A stretch of DNA of 54,413 nucleotides, from NCBI GenBank assembly GCA_028818705.1, contig JAPPNJ010000196.1:1-54413 (forward strand), written 5' to 3'. Origin of the DNA: Candidatus Poribacteria bacterium (GTDB lineage: Bacteria > Poribacteria > WGA-4E > WGA-3G). This document shows, piece by piece, positions 26,953 through 36,427 of the stretch. The stretch's first letter is position 1. Every line of letters begins with the position of its first letter. Below the pieces are notes generated by a model that worked only from the letters and a program-made list of their open reading frames with translations, was not told the DNA's origin and made no database searches. The position numbers were made by a program, and so were the translations under genes.

Positions 26953-27013
26953 TTTTTCTCCTCTGTTTTCTATAAAATCAATCTCCCAATCGAAACACAC
27001 CCAGACTTACAAA

Positions 27014-27092
27014 ACTCGCCAGAGTCATTCAGTTTTTGGCTTCCTCTCAGTCCTATAAGGGAAGTCGGGATTTGGAAATCCCTCCTACAAGA
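27014..27092. repeat. TIR-like word and GGGATTT repeat module
   Basis: AGAGTCATTCAGTTTTTGGC (from ~27014) matches the end of the MITE-like element at 2591. It is followed by GTCGGGATTTGGAAATCCC TCCTACAAGAGG (27061-27092), a hairpin module also found at 1425-1447 and 22420-22445. Confidence 0.6.
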
Positions 27093-27161
27093 GGTTCTGA
27101 TAGATGCAGAGCCAGTTCTTGAGGAAGAACCGAACGCTTCTGCAAAACTCACCAAAAAATG

Positions 27162-27190
27162 TTGATGCATCCACCACATTATGCTATAGT
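27162..27190 (+). promoter_or_regulatory. candidate promoter of the rhodanese gene
   Basis: TTGATG (27162-27167), a 17-bp spacer and TATAGT (27185-27190). The transcript would carry the palindrome at 27296-27333 in its leader, about 35 nt before the start codon. Confidence 0.5.
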
Positions 27191-27295
27191 GTGTTTGGTT
27201 ATCGATTATCGGTTTTCAGTTACAACAAGGTTCTGTTAGACAAAAACCGCTTAACTCTCACTGCGAGGCAAACCGAAAGGGTTTTCGTAGAAAAT

Positions 27296-27333
27296 CCCGG
27301 GGAATGCCACACGGCATTCATACCGTTGATTTA
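27296..27333. repeat. single palindromic repeat unit in the rhodanese leader
   Basis: CCCGGGGAATGCCACACGGC ATTCATACCGTTGATT is one unit of the 1049-1376 family: stem GAATGCC/GGCATTC, loop ACAC, and the ATACCGTTGATT linker. It lies 34 bp upstream of the rhodanese ATG. Confidence 0.75.
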
Positions 27334-27366
27334 CCAACAACTGACAACTATAAATGGAGGAAAATT

Positions 27367-27732
27367 ATGCCACTAAAAACCCTTGAACAACTGGTTGCAG
27401 AAGCAAAAGCAAACGTTGGACACATTTCAACTGACGAACTCACGGAGACAGAGCAACCCGTTGTTATTTTAGATGTTCGTGACGAATCGGACTACGACGA
27501 AGAACACTTGCCCAATGCGGTCTCGCTCCCGCGCGGATACCTTGAACTTGACATTGACGAAGTTGCGCCTGACGCTGACACGCATATCATCACATACTGC
27601 GGTGGCGGGACCCGTGCGACCCTTTCCGCACATACCCTAAAAAACATGGGCTATGAAAACGTTTCCGTACTAACTGGAGGCTTCCGCGGTTGGAAAGCCG
27701 AAGGATTGCCAACCGAAGGGTCTGATGAATAA
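27367..27732 (+). CDS. single-domain rhodanese-like sulfurtransferase
   Basis: 121 residues from ATG 27367 with GGAGGA just upstream; the frame extends into the repeat before it. Rhodanese fold: VVILDVRDESDYDEEHLPNA, then the active-site loop with catalytic Cys in YCGGGTRA (about residue 79) and a C-terminal GGFRGWKAEGLP. It moves sulfane sulfur to thiols or cyanide, or acts in redox signalling; cytoplasmic, no signal peptide. It stands alone with its own promoter. Confidence 0.92.
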   Translation: MPLKTLEQLVAEAKANVGHISTDELTETEQPVVILDVRDESDYDEEHLPNAVSLPRGYLELDIDEVAPDADTHIITYCGGGTRATLSAHTLKNMGYENVSVLTGGFRGWKAEGLPTEGSDE

Positions 27733-27886
27733 GCACCTCTATGGTACGTAGATTAGCATAGATAACAGACCTTGTCAATAAATTGGTATTGTGCAGGCAG
27801 GGCGATTCTGTTCTTTCGCAAATGCGATCGTCCTGTCCAGCGCGATCTGGGAGTAACATCATAGAACAGATACTAACGGAGAAAAT

Positions 27887-28915
27887 ATGCGTAACAAATA
27901 TATCCTCTTAGCATTTATATTCCTCGCACTCTTCATCGGCGATAGCGATGGACAAAAGAAGCAACTCAACGTTTTTACATGGGCAGGTTACGTCAGCGAT
28001 GACATCCGCGAGGGATTTGAGAAAGAATATGGGGTGAATGTCCTCGTTGACACTTATGCCAGTAACGAGGACCTCCTGGCGAAGTTGTTGGCAGGTGCGA
28101 CGGGGTACGATATTATCATGCCGTCTGATTATATGGTATCAATTCTAATCAAACAGAATCTGTTAGCAGAATTGAATCGCGGGAACATCCCTAACTTCCA
28201 AAACATCAGTCCACTGTTCCTTGGCAAATACTTCGATACTGAAAACCAATATTCTGTCCCTTATACATTCGGCACCGCCGGTATCGCTTATGATTCGGCT
28301 GTCGTTTCACCGGCTCCTGAGAGTTGGAAGGTGCTTTGGGATACCGAATACAAGAACCGATTCAGTATGTTAGACGACCAACGTGAGACGATTGGCGCCG
28401 CACTTAAAATGCTCGGATATAGTCTGAATACAACTGATCCGAATGAGATCAAAGCAGCGAAAGAGAAACTCATCGCACAGAAGCCGCTTGTCAAACAGTA
28501 CAAGAGCGAAGCGGAAGAGCTTCTCATTGCGGGGGATGTGGTTATGGCGCATTGCTGGAGTGGAGATGCGTTCCGGGCGACTGAAACCCGTCCTACAATT
28601 CGGTACGTCATTCCCAAAGAAGGCTCAAGCCAGTTTATTGACGCCGTCTGCATTCCAAAATCGGCACCGCATAAGGAACTCGCTGAGCAGTTTATCAATT
28701 ATCTCCTGCGTCCTGAAGTCAACGCTAAAATTACGGCTTTTACGAAATATGGGACGTGTGTGCCTACGGCGAAAGAATACTTGCCAGAGCATCTGCGGGA
28801 ACATAAATTCATCTATCCGTCGGCAGAGGTTTTGGAATCCCTCGAATGGCTGAAGGATCAGGGGGATTTCACCAGACACTACAACCGCGCATGGGAGGAA
28901 ATAAAGGCAAAATAG
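27887..28915 (+). CDS. PotD-like periplasmic polyamine-binding protein
   Basis: 342 residues with a signal peptide (1-22). The start of the mature protein, LNVFTWAGYVSDDIREGFEKEYGVNV, and the TYASNEDLLAKLLAGATGYDIIMPSDYMV block are those of spermidine/putrescine-binding proteins (PotD/PotF). AHCWSGDAFRA and PLVKQYKSEAEELLIAGDV also fit the family. No potA, potB or potC is near, so transport partners are elsewhere or the protein has another role. CGGAGAA precedes the ATG. Confidence 0.85.
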   Translation: MRNKYILLAFIFLALFIGDSDGQKKQLNVFTWAGYVSDDIREGFEKEYGVNVLVDTYASNEDLLAKLLAGATGYDIIMPSDYMVSILIKQNLLAELNRGNIPNFQNISPLFLGKYFDTENQYSVPYTFGTAGIAYDSAVVSPAPESWKVLWDTEYKNRFSMLDDQRETIGAALKMLGYSLNTTDPNEIKAAKEKLIAQKPLVKQYKSEAEELLIAGDVVMAHCWSGDAFRATETRPTIRYVIPKEGSSQFIDAVCIPKSAPHKELAEQFINYLLRPEVNAKITAFTKYGTCVPTAKEYLPEHLREHKFIYPSAEVLESLEWLKDQGDFTRHYNRAWEEIKAK

Positions 28916-29012
28916 ACTTCAGTTCTAATCTTCGGTAGAGGTGCTGATGAAGAAAACTGGTACGTCATACAACAAAGTTTCAAACATAGCACGTACCTGT
29001 GAAAGGAATATC

Positions 29013-29783
29013 ATGGGAATCCCAAAAACACTTCTGCTCATGGTTTCTAAGCCGATAACCTTTATAGTCTCTTTGCTCGTGAGTTGGATTTCATTTTCCG
29101 CTCTCGTTACACTTTCAGATGACCCATTCATATACGGCACATGGCCAGATGTAGTTGCGGCAGCATCCCTCCAGAGAGCCTTCTCGCTCATCATTGGAGA
29201 AATCGTTTCTGATTTCTTATACGAGGCGTATTGGATCGCTGTACCGTGTGCGCTCATTATCAGTTGGCGGGCGGCGCGGGGGTCCCTAAAAGGCAGTGTC
29301 AAAGAACGTCAGATTTGGACATCTTGGTATCGCCAACAAGAGAATGCAATCACAGAAGGAAAGATGCTTGGAGAGTCTCCGCTCGCATCGGAACATCAGC
29401 GATCCGACTCCTATTTCAGGAGCACACAAAGTATTTTGTTATACCCAATCCGACTTCTGATGTTCTTCATTGTTCACTTTTCATGTTGGTTTTCTGCTTT
29501 TGTACTGCTCGCTATTATTATGCAACCTGGCAGCGGAATTAGGGAAACAGCCTATTATCTCGTGAGATTTTTTCCTGATATTGCTATTCCGGCTGTTATC
29601 CACGCGTTTCTCTCCAGCTACCAAGAGGTGCTCGGTCGTATAAAGGGGGCTGCTAAAGAACGATCGGTGTGGACGCAGTGGTATGACTCGCGGCTGAAAT
29701 GGTATCAGAGACAACAAGGGGCAAAAGTGTATGGGTATACGCTTGCCGAGGCATCCCCACCTCCACCGTTGCTGTCTGATTAA
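29013..29783 (+). CDS. unknown membrane protein with an internal repeat
   Basis: About 256 residues from ATG 29013 (GAAAGGAA upstream); ATG 28941 in the same frame, with a weaker GAGGTG site, would add 24 residues. Four hydrophobic helices form two pairs. After each pair comes the same basic, aromatic motif: GSVKERQIWTSWYRQQ and GAAKERSVWTQWYDSR. The protein is therefore an internal duplication of a two-helix unit plus cytoplasmic KER-x-x-W-T-x-WY segment. No known family is recognised. It follows the PotD-like gene by about 100 bp and precedes the sulfatase by 38 bp. Confidence 0.65.
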   Translation: MGIPKTLLLMVSKPITFIVSLLVSWISFSALVTLSDDPFIYGTWPDVVAAASLQRAFSLIIGEIVSDFLYEAYWIAVPCALIISWRAARGSLKGSVKERQIWTSWYRQQENAITEGKMLGESPLASEHQRSDSYFRSTQSILLYPIRLLMFFIVHFSCWFSAFVLLAIIMQPGSGIRETAYYLVRFFPDIAIPAVIHAFLSSYQEVLGRIKGAAKERSVWTQWYDSRLKWYQRQQGAKVYGYTLAEASPPPPLLSD

Positions 29784-29821
29784 AGTTTTTCATAGAAAAA
29801 GCACCCATAAAGGAGGAAAAG

Positions 29822-31219
29822 TTGAGCAGACCTAATATTCTATTCATCATGTCCGACGACCACGCCTCACACGCTATCAGCAGCTATGGCAGTCGGATTA
29901 ACCAAACCCCGAACCTCGATCGTATCGCAGACGGCGGTATGATTCTCCAAAACTGCTTCTGTGTCAACTCTATATGTACACCGAGTCGGGCAAACATCTT
30001 GACTGGCAAACACAGCCATCTCAACGGGGTCAAAACGCTATCAGACCCCCTTGACGGAAGAAGACCGAACGTTGCGAAGATGCTCCAAGCAGACGGTTAT
30101 CAAACAGCAATGGTAGGGAAATGGCATCTTGGCCACGGTGGGAACGCAGACCCAACGGGTTTCGACTATTGGAACGTCCTACCCGGACAAGGACTCTACC
30201 ACGATCCTGTAATGCTTGAACCCGATGGTGAGAAAACGCATAAAGGCTACACTACTGACATCATCACTGATTTTTCATTGGAGTGGCTGCAGAATCGGGA
30301 CAAGGAAAGACCTTTCTTCTTGATGTGTCATCACAAGGCACCACACCGACCGTGGGATTCCGATGAGAAGCATGCACACATGTTCGAGGACGAAGATGTC
30401 CCGATGCCGGACAACTTCTTCGACGATTACGCCAACCGCTCAAACGCAGCAAAGGAAGCGAAGATGCGCGTCTTCGGACACATGAGCGAAAGAGACCTCA
30501 AGATTGATACACTCGGTCCGCCGCCTGACGGATTATCGGAGAAGGAGTTAGCGAACTGGCAATATCAGCGGTACATTAAGGAGTATCTCCGCTGTGTCGC
30601 TTCGATCGACGATAACGTCGGACGGATGCTCGACTATCTGGATGCTGAAGGCATTGCTGATGACACTATGGTTATTTATACCTCCGACCAAGGGTTCTTC
30701 TTAGGCGACCACGGTTGGTACGACAAACGGTTTATGTACGAAGAATCCTTACGGATGCCTTTTCTCGTCCGCTATCCGCGTGAGATCCAACCCGGCAGTT
30801 CATCCGATGCAATGGCGTTGAATATCGACTTCGCAGAGACTTGGCTCGACTACGCAGGACTCTCTACTCCAGCTGATATGCAAGGTACAAGTTTACGTCC
30901 AATCTTTAATGGTGAAACACCCGATGACTGGCGAACGTCAATGTACTACCGTTACTGGATGCATCTCACACATCACTACGTCCCAGCGCACTACGGGATA
31001 CGAACGCACCGCTATAAACTCATCTATTACTATGGCGAGGCACTCGGTACAACCGGATCCATCGATGAATCGAAAGAACCTGAATGGGAATTCTTCGATC
31101 TGGAGAAGGATCCAAACGAAATGTATAGCGTCTACGACGATCCAGCATATGCAGATATTGTTACCGAATTGACAGCAGAACTCTATCGTCTCAAGGCAGA
31201 GGCAGGCGATGAGGAATAA
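29822..31219 (+). CDS. type I sulfatase, formylglycine-dependent
   Basis: 465 residues, starting at TTG with AAAGGAGG 6-7 nt upstream. Metal ligands D12-D13 (MSDDHASHAIS) and the maturation site C52-T-P-S-R56 are intact, so the Cys should be converted to formylglycine. PNLDRIA, MVGKWHLGH and YTSDQGFFLGDHGWYDKR are conserved sulfatase blocks. It removes sulfate esters from carbohydrates. No signal peptide is visible, suggesting action on imported sulfated sugars in the cytoplasm. No maturase (anSME or FGE) lies in the window. The next gene, a mannonate dehydratase-like enzyme, follows after 31 bp. Confidence 0.93.
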   Translation: MSRPNILFIMSDDHASHAISSYGSRINQTPNLDRIADGGMILQNCFCVNSICTPSRANILTGKHSHLNGVKTLSDPLDGRRPNVAKMLQADGYQTAMVGKWHLGHGGNADPTGFDYWNVLPGQGLYHDPVMLEPDGEKTHKGYTTDIITDFSLEWLQNRDKERPFFLMCHHKAPHRPWDSDEKHAHMFEDEDVPMPDNFFDDYANRSNAAKEAKMRVFGHMSERDLKIDTLGPPPDGLSEKELANWQYQRYIKEYLRCVASIDDNVGRMLDYLDAEGIADDTMVIYTSDQGFFLGDHGWYDKRFMYEESLRMPFLVRYPREIQPGSSSDAMALNIDFAETWLDYAGLSTPADMQGTSLRPIFNGETPDDWRTSMYYRYWMHLTHHYVPAHYGIRTHRYKLIYYYGEALGTTGSIDESKEPEWEFFDLEKDPNEMYSVYDDPAYADIVTELTAELYRLKAEAGDEE

Positions 31220-31250
31220 CCTCAATATGTCAACAAAATGGAGGGGTAAA

Positions 31251-32270
31251 ATGGCAACTCAGAATCCGTTAAGCAAGATTGAACCGGGTATGAAAGTTAC
31301 GGCACAGATGTCGCCGGAACCAAGCGAGGCTGACCTGCAGCTTGCTAAGCAGATGGATGTTGAATACGTCGTCCTCTGGACGAACGGTGAGAATGCAAAC
31401 TACGACTATTTCATGAGCCGACGCGAGATTTTCGAGAACGCAGGACTCAAGATTTATGGGTTTGGCAACAGCGATGTCCACAATCAGGATGGGATAGTGC
31501 TTAACTTGGAAAATCGAGACGCGAAAGTTGAACAATACAAGCGATATATCCGCGACCTCGGTAGAGCCGGGATCCCGTATACGACATACGCACACATGGG
31601 TAACGGAATCTGGAGCACGGAACGTGAAACCACCCGTGGTGGCGCAAGCGCGAGGGGATTCAACCTTGAGAAAGCCCAAGAAGGACATTGGGGCGGGAAA
31701 CTGTACCCGATGCCGCTCTCACACGGACGCGAATTCAGTGAAGAAGAACTCTGGGATAACTATACGTATTTCATCAAGCAGGCAGCACCGGTCGCCGAGG
31801 AAGCCGGCGTGATGATCGGTATCCACCCCGACGATCCACCCGCAGTACATCTCGCTGGCATTCCGAGGTGTATCTTCAGTAGTTTTGAGGGCTATAAACG
31901 CGCCCTTGAAATCGCTGATAGTCCAAACGTGGGCATGTGCTTCTGCGTCGGCTGCTGGTTAGAGGGTGGGGAACTCATGGGCAAAGATGTGATTGAGTCG
32001 ATTCGCTACTTCGGCGAATGGGGTAAAATCTTCAAAGTGCATTTCCGCAATGTAGATCAACCGCTTCCGCATTTCGTTGAGACCTTCGTTGATAACGGTT
32101 ATCAGGATATGTACGAAGTGGCGAAAGCGCTCCGTGAAGTCAACTTCAACGGTGTGCTGATTCCTGACCACATCCCACAAATGGCAGACGACGGTCGCGT
32201 TGGAACGGCGTACACGATCGCCTATATGAACGCACTCGTGAAGCGGGCAAATGAAGAGGTCGCTGGATGA
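31251..32270 (+). CDS. mannonate dehydratase-like (UxuA family) enzyme
   Basis: 339 residues from ATG 31251, preceded by GGAGGGG; an upstream in-frame ATG at 31209 overlaps the sulfatase and is less likely. TIM-barrel UxuA features: IGIHPDDPPAVHLAGIPRCI, a conserved CFCVGCW segment and KVHFRNVDQPLPHFVETF. UxuA converts D-mannonate to 2-keto-3-deoxygluconate in uronate breakdown. Divergent relatives may act on other sugar acids. Coupling to a sulfatase suggests use of sulfated, uronate-containing polysaccharides. Confidence 0.85.
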   Translation: MATQNPLSKIEPGMKVTAQMSPEPSEADLQLAKQMDVEYVVLWTNGENANYDYFMSRREIFENAGLKIYGFGNSDVHNQDGIVLNLENRDAKVEQYKRYIRDLGRAGIPYTTYAHMGNGIWSTERETTRGGASARGFNLEKAQEGHWGGKLYPMPLSHGREFSEEELWDNYTYFIKQAAPVAEEAGVMIGIHPDDPPAVHLAGIPRCIFSSFEGYKRALEIADSPNVGMCFCVGCWLEGGELMGKDVIESIRYFGEWGKIFKVHFRNVDQPLPHFVETFVDNGYQDMYEVAKALREVNFNGVLIPDHIPQMADDGRVGTAYTIAYMNALVKRANEEVAG

Positions 32271-32347
32271 AGAGATCGGTATCTGCGAGTTTACGCGAGG
32301 TCGTAACTCGCAGAACAAATCAGAATGCTTAAGTAAAGGAACCCTTT

Positions 32348-33709
32348 ATGAGACTCAAGATTTTACCTTCAATCTTGTCCATATTGTTTTCATTTTCTGT
32401 TATTTTTTTCTCTGGCTGCGACCGGATGATCGACCCACTGCGTATTATTGATTCTGTAGGTCGCGAAGATTTACTTATCGGTGAAACGATAAAAGTCGGT
32501 ATCCTTCTTCAACCGCGTGAACATTTTGAAAGTTTTACGAAGGGCGCGAGACTCGCTGCAGCGGAGATTAACTCAAACGGTGGTATTCTTGGGGCTAAAG
32601 TTGAACTTATCGAAAAGAATACTGTGTATATAGTGGATGACCTATTTCTTCCTGCTACCAACATGATGCCGTCCGTGGTCAACAGTGAGTATTTCGACCA
32701 AGTTGTTAATCTTGACCCCGATTCAAGCAAAAATACCGACCCTGTTCAAGTTGCAAAGGATTTATTTGAGAAGGCGGGGGTCGTTGCGATTTTGGACCCC
32801 ATTTACCCAATCGGTTACGACATCGATATAGTCGAACTCGCACCTGCCTTGCGGTTGTCGCCCCTAATGCAAACGACGGCTCATCCCTCGTATTATAGTC
32901 CTAATGATCTTGTCTTTCCTGTTGCCGATTCAAATACGCTACAAGGCGAACTGCTGGCTGATTTCGCTGTTAAAGTACTTCACGCGAAACGGGCAGCCGT
33001 GGTTTATGAAGTGGGGGATAGGTACTCAGAGGGTCTGGTTTGGGCAGCGATGGCGGAATTTTCTAATCAAGGGGGGGCATACGTCGGCGATACCGCCTAC
33101 TACCCGGGACATACCAATTTTGCGACCCCACTTTCGCGGATTAACATGACGAATCCTGATGTAATTATCGTTTCGGGTTTTGGTGAAAAAACGGCTTTGT
33201 TTATGCAAGCAGCGCGAAATTTTGGCATTGAAATTCCTATTCTTGGCGGTAACGCGACAGGTACGCCAGGACTATTTGATATCTTGAAGGATAAGGAAAA
33301 CACTTACTATGTGACGAATTTTATTGAAGAGTGGGCATTCGCAGCGGCCTACGCTTCGGCTTATACCTCAATGTTTGGGAATCGTCCAGATGGCACAGCT
33401 GCTGCAGGTTACGATGCGTTATATCTGTTAAAAGCTGCCATCGAAACAGCACGCTCAACAGACTCGGTTGATATGAGAGAAGCATTATACAACCTAACGA
33501 ACTTTCGGGCGGCGACATGGATTTATCACTACAATTTGTTCCGCCATCCGGTCAAAAGCGCGGGTATTGTGGATGTTTTGGGGAAATATAGACCATTTTA
33601 TGCTATGATTGAACCCTCCTCTGTAGATTTTCGCCACTCCCGTGCACATTGGATCGTACGAATTATAGAGCAGGATTGGTGGCCTGAACTTGAACCGTTG
33701 TCTGAATAA
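32348..33709 (+). CDS. branched-chain-amino-acid-type (LivJ/K) solute-binding lipoprotein
   Basis: 453 residues. A lipoprotein signal ends at FFSGC-D (about C25). The type-1 periplasmic-binding fold follows: IKVGILLQPREHFESFTKGARLAAAEINSNGGILG, then DVIIVSGFGEKTALFMQAARNFG and GYDALYLLKAAIETA. It binds an amino acid, amide or other small ligand; no cognate permease is near. The extra insert at 95-130 is longer than usual. RBS AAAGGA lies upstream. Confidence 0.85.
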   Translation: MRLKILPSILSILFSFSVIFFSGCDRMIDPLRIIDSVGREDLLIGETIKVGILLQPREHFESFTKGARLAAAEINSNGGILGAKVELIEKNTVYIVDDLFLPATNMMPSVVNSEYFDQVVNLDPDSSKNTDPVQVAKDLFEKAGVVAILDPIYPIGYDIDIVELAPALRLSPLMQTTAHPSYYSPNDLVFPVADSNTLQGELLADFAVKVLHAKRAAVVYEVGDRYSEGLVWAAMAEFSNQGGAYVGDTAYYPGHTNFATPLSRINMTNPDVIIVSGFGEKTALFMQAARNFGIEIPILGGNATGTPGLFDILKDKENTYYVTNFIEEWAFAAAYASAYTSMFGNRPDGTAAAGYDALYLLKAAIETARSTDSVDMREALYNLTNFRAATWIYHYNLFRHPVKSAGIVDVLGKYRPFYAMIEPSSVDFRHSRAHWIVRIIEQDWWPELEPLSE

Positions 33710-33809
33710 TTATGGGCTTTACTATAAACTATCCCACCCTTATCAATATTCTGTATGCCTACTGTCAGCTTTATATTGCCATAAACGGTCTGAAGAAAGC
33801 AACATCTTT

Positions 33810-35195
33810 ATGCAACCTTACAACCCCGCCAGAGAAACAGCTAAAAACATTGTCTTAAGACTTTCCCAATTTGTATACGTCCTTTTACTAACACTGAACC
33901 TCCCTCTGGTAATTCTGGCAGATACAAACACTTTGGACTGGCCGGACTTTCTCGGCCCAGCGCGAAACGGTAAATCGCAAGAGAAAATAGAAATCACGCC
34001 ATGGAGAAACACGGGGCCTCCGGTCATTTGGCACAAGAAGATTGGCACCAGCTACGGGGCACCCACTGTTTCAGACGGGCGACTGTTTATTTTCGCGCGG
34101 CACGGCGATATGGCGCGCCTCACCTGTATGAAAAGCACCACGGGTACGGAACTCTGGCGATTTGAATATCCCACAGACTACGAAGATATGTACGGATACA
34201 ACAATGGACCGCGGTCTTGCCCCGTCATCGATGGAGAACGGGCCTATATCTTCGGGGTTCAGGGAAAGTTGCACTGTCTGAGCGTTTCAGATGGGACTCT
34301 ATTATGGAAGGTAGATACGGCGGCGCGTTTTAACGTCGTTCAAAACTTCTTCGGGACCGCTTCAACACCCATTGTTGAAGGTGATCTACTCATTGCCCAA
34401 ATCGGCGGCTCTCCACCGGGAACGCCGAAAGACGTTTGGGCATCAAACGGTAAGCCCCCACCAAACGGCACCGGTATCGTCGCATTTAACAAACACACAG
34501 GCGAAGTGGTTTATAAAATCAGTGATGAATTAGCGAGTTACGCCAGTCCCATCACGGCAACAATTAATGGGCGACGTTGGGGATTCATGTTTAGTCGTGG
34601 CGGACTTGTTGGCTTTGAACCGACAACTGGGAAACTCGACTTTTACTATCCATGGCGCTGTTCAAGAATTGAATCTGTCAACGCCTCATCTCCTGTCGTT
34701 GCAGACGATCTCGTCTTTATCAGTGAATCTTACGAGGTCGGTAGCTCTGTTCTCCAAGTGTATCCGGGGGGCTACAAAGTTGTTTGGAAAGATTCGCCGC
34801 GCCGCGAGCAATCAATGAAATTGCACTGGAACACGGCAATCCATCACGAGGGCTACCTCTACGGTTGTAGTTCACGACATTCTTCTGGTGGGGAACTTCG
34901 GTGCGTAGAGATCAAAACAGGTAAGGTCGTATGGGGACAACGCGTTAACGAACGCGCCTCACTCCTCTGGGTGAATGACTATTTCATCTACCTCGGTGAA
35001 TACGGGCGGATGATGCTGCTCAAATGCACACCCGAAAAGATGGACATCCTCTCTGAAGCAGTTCCCAGAGACGAAAACGGAAGGCAATTTATAGAATATC
35101 CTGCGTGGTCGGCACCTGCCTTGTCAAATGGACTGTTATACGTCCGAGGCAAAGATCGATTAGTCTGCCTTGACCTGCGTTCAGAGACAAAGTGA
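33810..35195 (+). CDS. exported PQQ-like (BamB/PQQ_2) beta-propeller protein
   Basis: 461 residues from ATG 33810, where a signal peptide (about 10-38) begins; an in-frame ATG 33690 would overlap the previous gene by 20 bp and prefix a non-signal segment. The mature part is a W-motif propeller (WPDFLGPARNGKS, TTGTELWRFEYP, SDGTLLWKVDTA, KTGKVVWGQRV). It lacks the vicinal Cys pair and D-x-D motif of the dehydrogenase at 3.2 kb, so it is probably a structural or binding propeller, as in planctomycete PQQ_2 proteins. The last repeat ends at the stop. Confidence 0.8.
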   Translation: MQPYNPARETAKNIVLRLSQFVYVLLLTLNLPLVILADTNTLDWPDFLGPARNGKSQEKIEITPWRNTGPPVIWHKKIGTSYGAPTVSDGRLFIFARHGDMARLTCMKSTTGTELWRFEYPTDYEDMYGYNNGPRSCPVIDGERAYIFGVQGKLHCLSVSDGTLLWKVDTAARFNVVQNFFGTASTPIVEGDLLIAQIGGSPPGTPKDVWASNGKPPPNGTGIVAFNKHTGEVVYKISDELASYASPITATINGRRWGFMFSRGGLVGFEPTTGKLDFYYPWRCSRIESVNASSPVVADDLVFISESYEVGSSVLQVYPGGYKVVWKDSPRREQSMKLHWNTAIHHEGYLYGCSSRHSSGGELRCVEIKTGKVVWGQRVNERASLLWVNDYFIYLGEYGRMMLLKCTPEKMDILSEAVPRDENGRQFIEYPAWSAPALSNGLLYVRGKDRLVCLDLRSETK

Positions 35196-35224
35196 TTGCA
35201 CCTTGACGACTTGAAACCCATCAA

Positions 35225-36313
35225 TCACGGCTGCCACAACGTCGCCTCAATGAATCGCTCACCATCAGGTTCTTCATCAAAATAGTAGGCAGTTACCACA
35301 GTTCCGTCGGGACGTTGGATTGTACGTGGGTAACCGATATCGTGGTCGCCGCCGCTATCGCGTAGAACGATTTCTTCACCCCACGTCTCGCCATCATCCC
35401 CACTTAACTTAGCACAAATCCGATGTGGTGCGTCCCGATAGCCGTAGATAAGACACAACCTTCCGTCGTGGAGTTGGGTTAGCGTCGGAGGGTTCCCGCC
35501 ACGTCCTGTGTTGTCTACAGGTCGATTCATGTAATTCCAGGTTTGTCCGTTGTCATCTGAGGCGTAAAGATCGATCCAGTTCTCCCATTTCTGCCAGTCT
35601 GGATTGGCATAATCACTATCGGCACGGCAGCGAACTGCCACCAGAATTTTTGAATCAGATAGCCTCACACTTGCAGGCATAATCGCGAACCCTTTGGGTT
35701 CTGGTCCAATTTGAGACAGCAACGAGAAGGATTCACCGCCATCGGTTGTCCTGGCACAGAATATTAAACCTTCCTCACCGTCGGATTTTGATGCAGTCAG
35801 GAACAAGATGCATTCGTCTGGGCTTGAGACGAGATAATCTGTCCGAGCGGCGATGCCGGTATAGTCAAACATGGGGAGTCGGAAGGGTCCATCCCAGCTT
35901 TTGCATCGGTCTGTAGAGATATAAAACCACGAATAGGCTCCGGCTCTTAGTCCGGATCTGCTACACATCATCGCGAAATCTGGGTGCGTAAAATCGATGC
36001 GCCGTGGTGTCTCAAACGAAGCTTCCGCTTCCAGTCTATGCCGCTCTTCGACGTGTTCGTCTGCGGAGAGTGTGCCTCTCGCTGGCAAGCGACACGGTGT
36101 TTCGGAGACATTCCATGTTTCACCGCCATCTAAACTTCGTGCTTGCATCCCCACAAACGGTTTATCCCGATCTCGGCGATGAAACCCTGCATCCGACTTG
36201 TGATATCCGACAGTAAACCCGACAACGATTTCGTTGTCCCACGCCCAAATGCCGTAATTCGCTGGCCAGCCGGCGTAACGACCGGGTTCGCGATAGATTG
36301 TAACTTGTCGCAT
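35225..36313 (-). CDS. sialidase/BNR-repeat glycosidase-like protein
   Basis: 362 residues with Asp-box motifs SLDGGETWN, STDRCKSWD, TTDGGESF, SDDNGQTWN and SGDDGETWG, the six-bladed sialidase fold. An early Arg-rich part (MQARSLDG, ETPRRIDF) could supply the carboxylate-binding arginines. No signal peptide is apparent, so it may act on imported oligosaccharides, or be a non-sialidase glycoside hydrolase or lyase of the same fold. It is 115 bp downstream of acetate kinase on the same strand. Fold is sure, substrate is not. Confidence 0.8.
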   Translation of the reverse strand: MRQVTIYREPGRYAGWPANYGIWAWDNEIVVGFTVGYHKSDAGFHRRDRDKPFVGMQARSLDGGETWNVSETPCRLPARGTLSADEHVEERHRLEAEASFETPRRIDFTHPDFAMMCSRSGLRAGAYSWFYISTDRCKSWDGPFRLPMFDYTGIAARTDYLVSSPDECILFLTASKSDGEEGLIFCARTTDGGESFSLLSQIGPEPKGFAIMPASVRLSDSKILVAVRCRADSDYANPDWQKWENWIDLYASDDNGQTWNYMNRPVDNTGRGGNPPTLTQLHDGRLCLIYGYRDAPHRICAKLSGDDGETWGEEIVLRDSGGDHDIGYPRTIQRPDGTVVTAYYFDEEPDGERFIEATLWQP

Positions 36314-36427
36314 TTTATTTTTTTCTTCCTTATTTATTATAGTAAATTTTAGAATTATCTATACACTTTGAGGGGCGAGGCACAAAGCCGAAGCCATCCT
36401 CGCCAAATATCTGCTGCAGGTGCGAGA

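Noticed and set aside
33690..33810. N-terminal 40-residue extension of the propeller protein
   Set aside because: It overlaps the previous gene, has no RBS, and would bury the signal peptide that starts at the later ATG.
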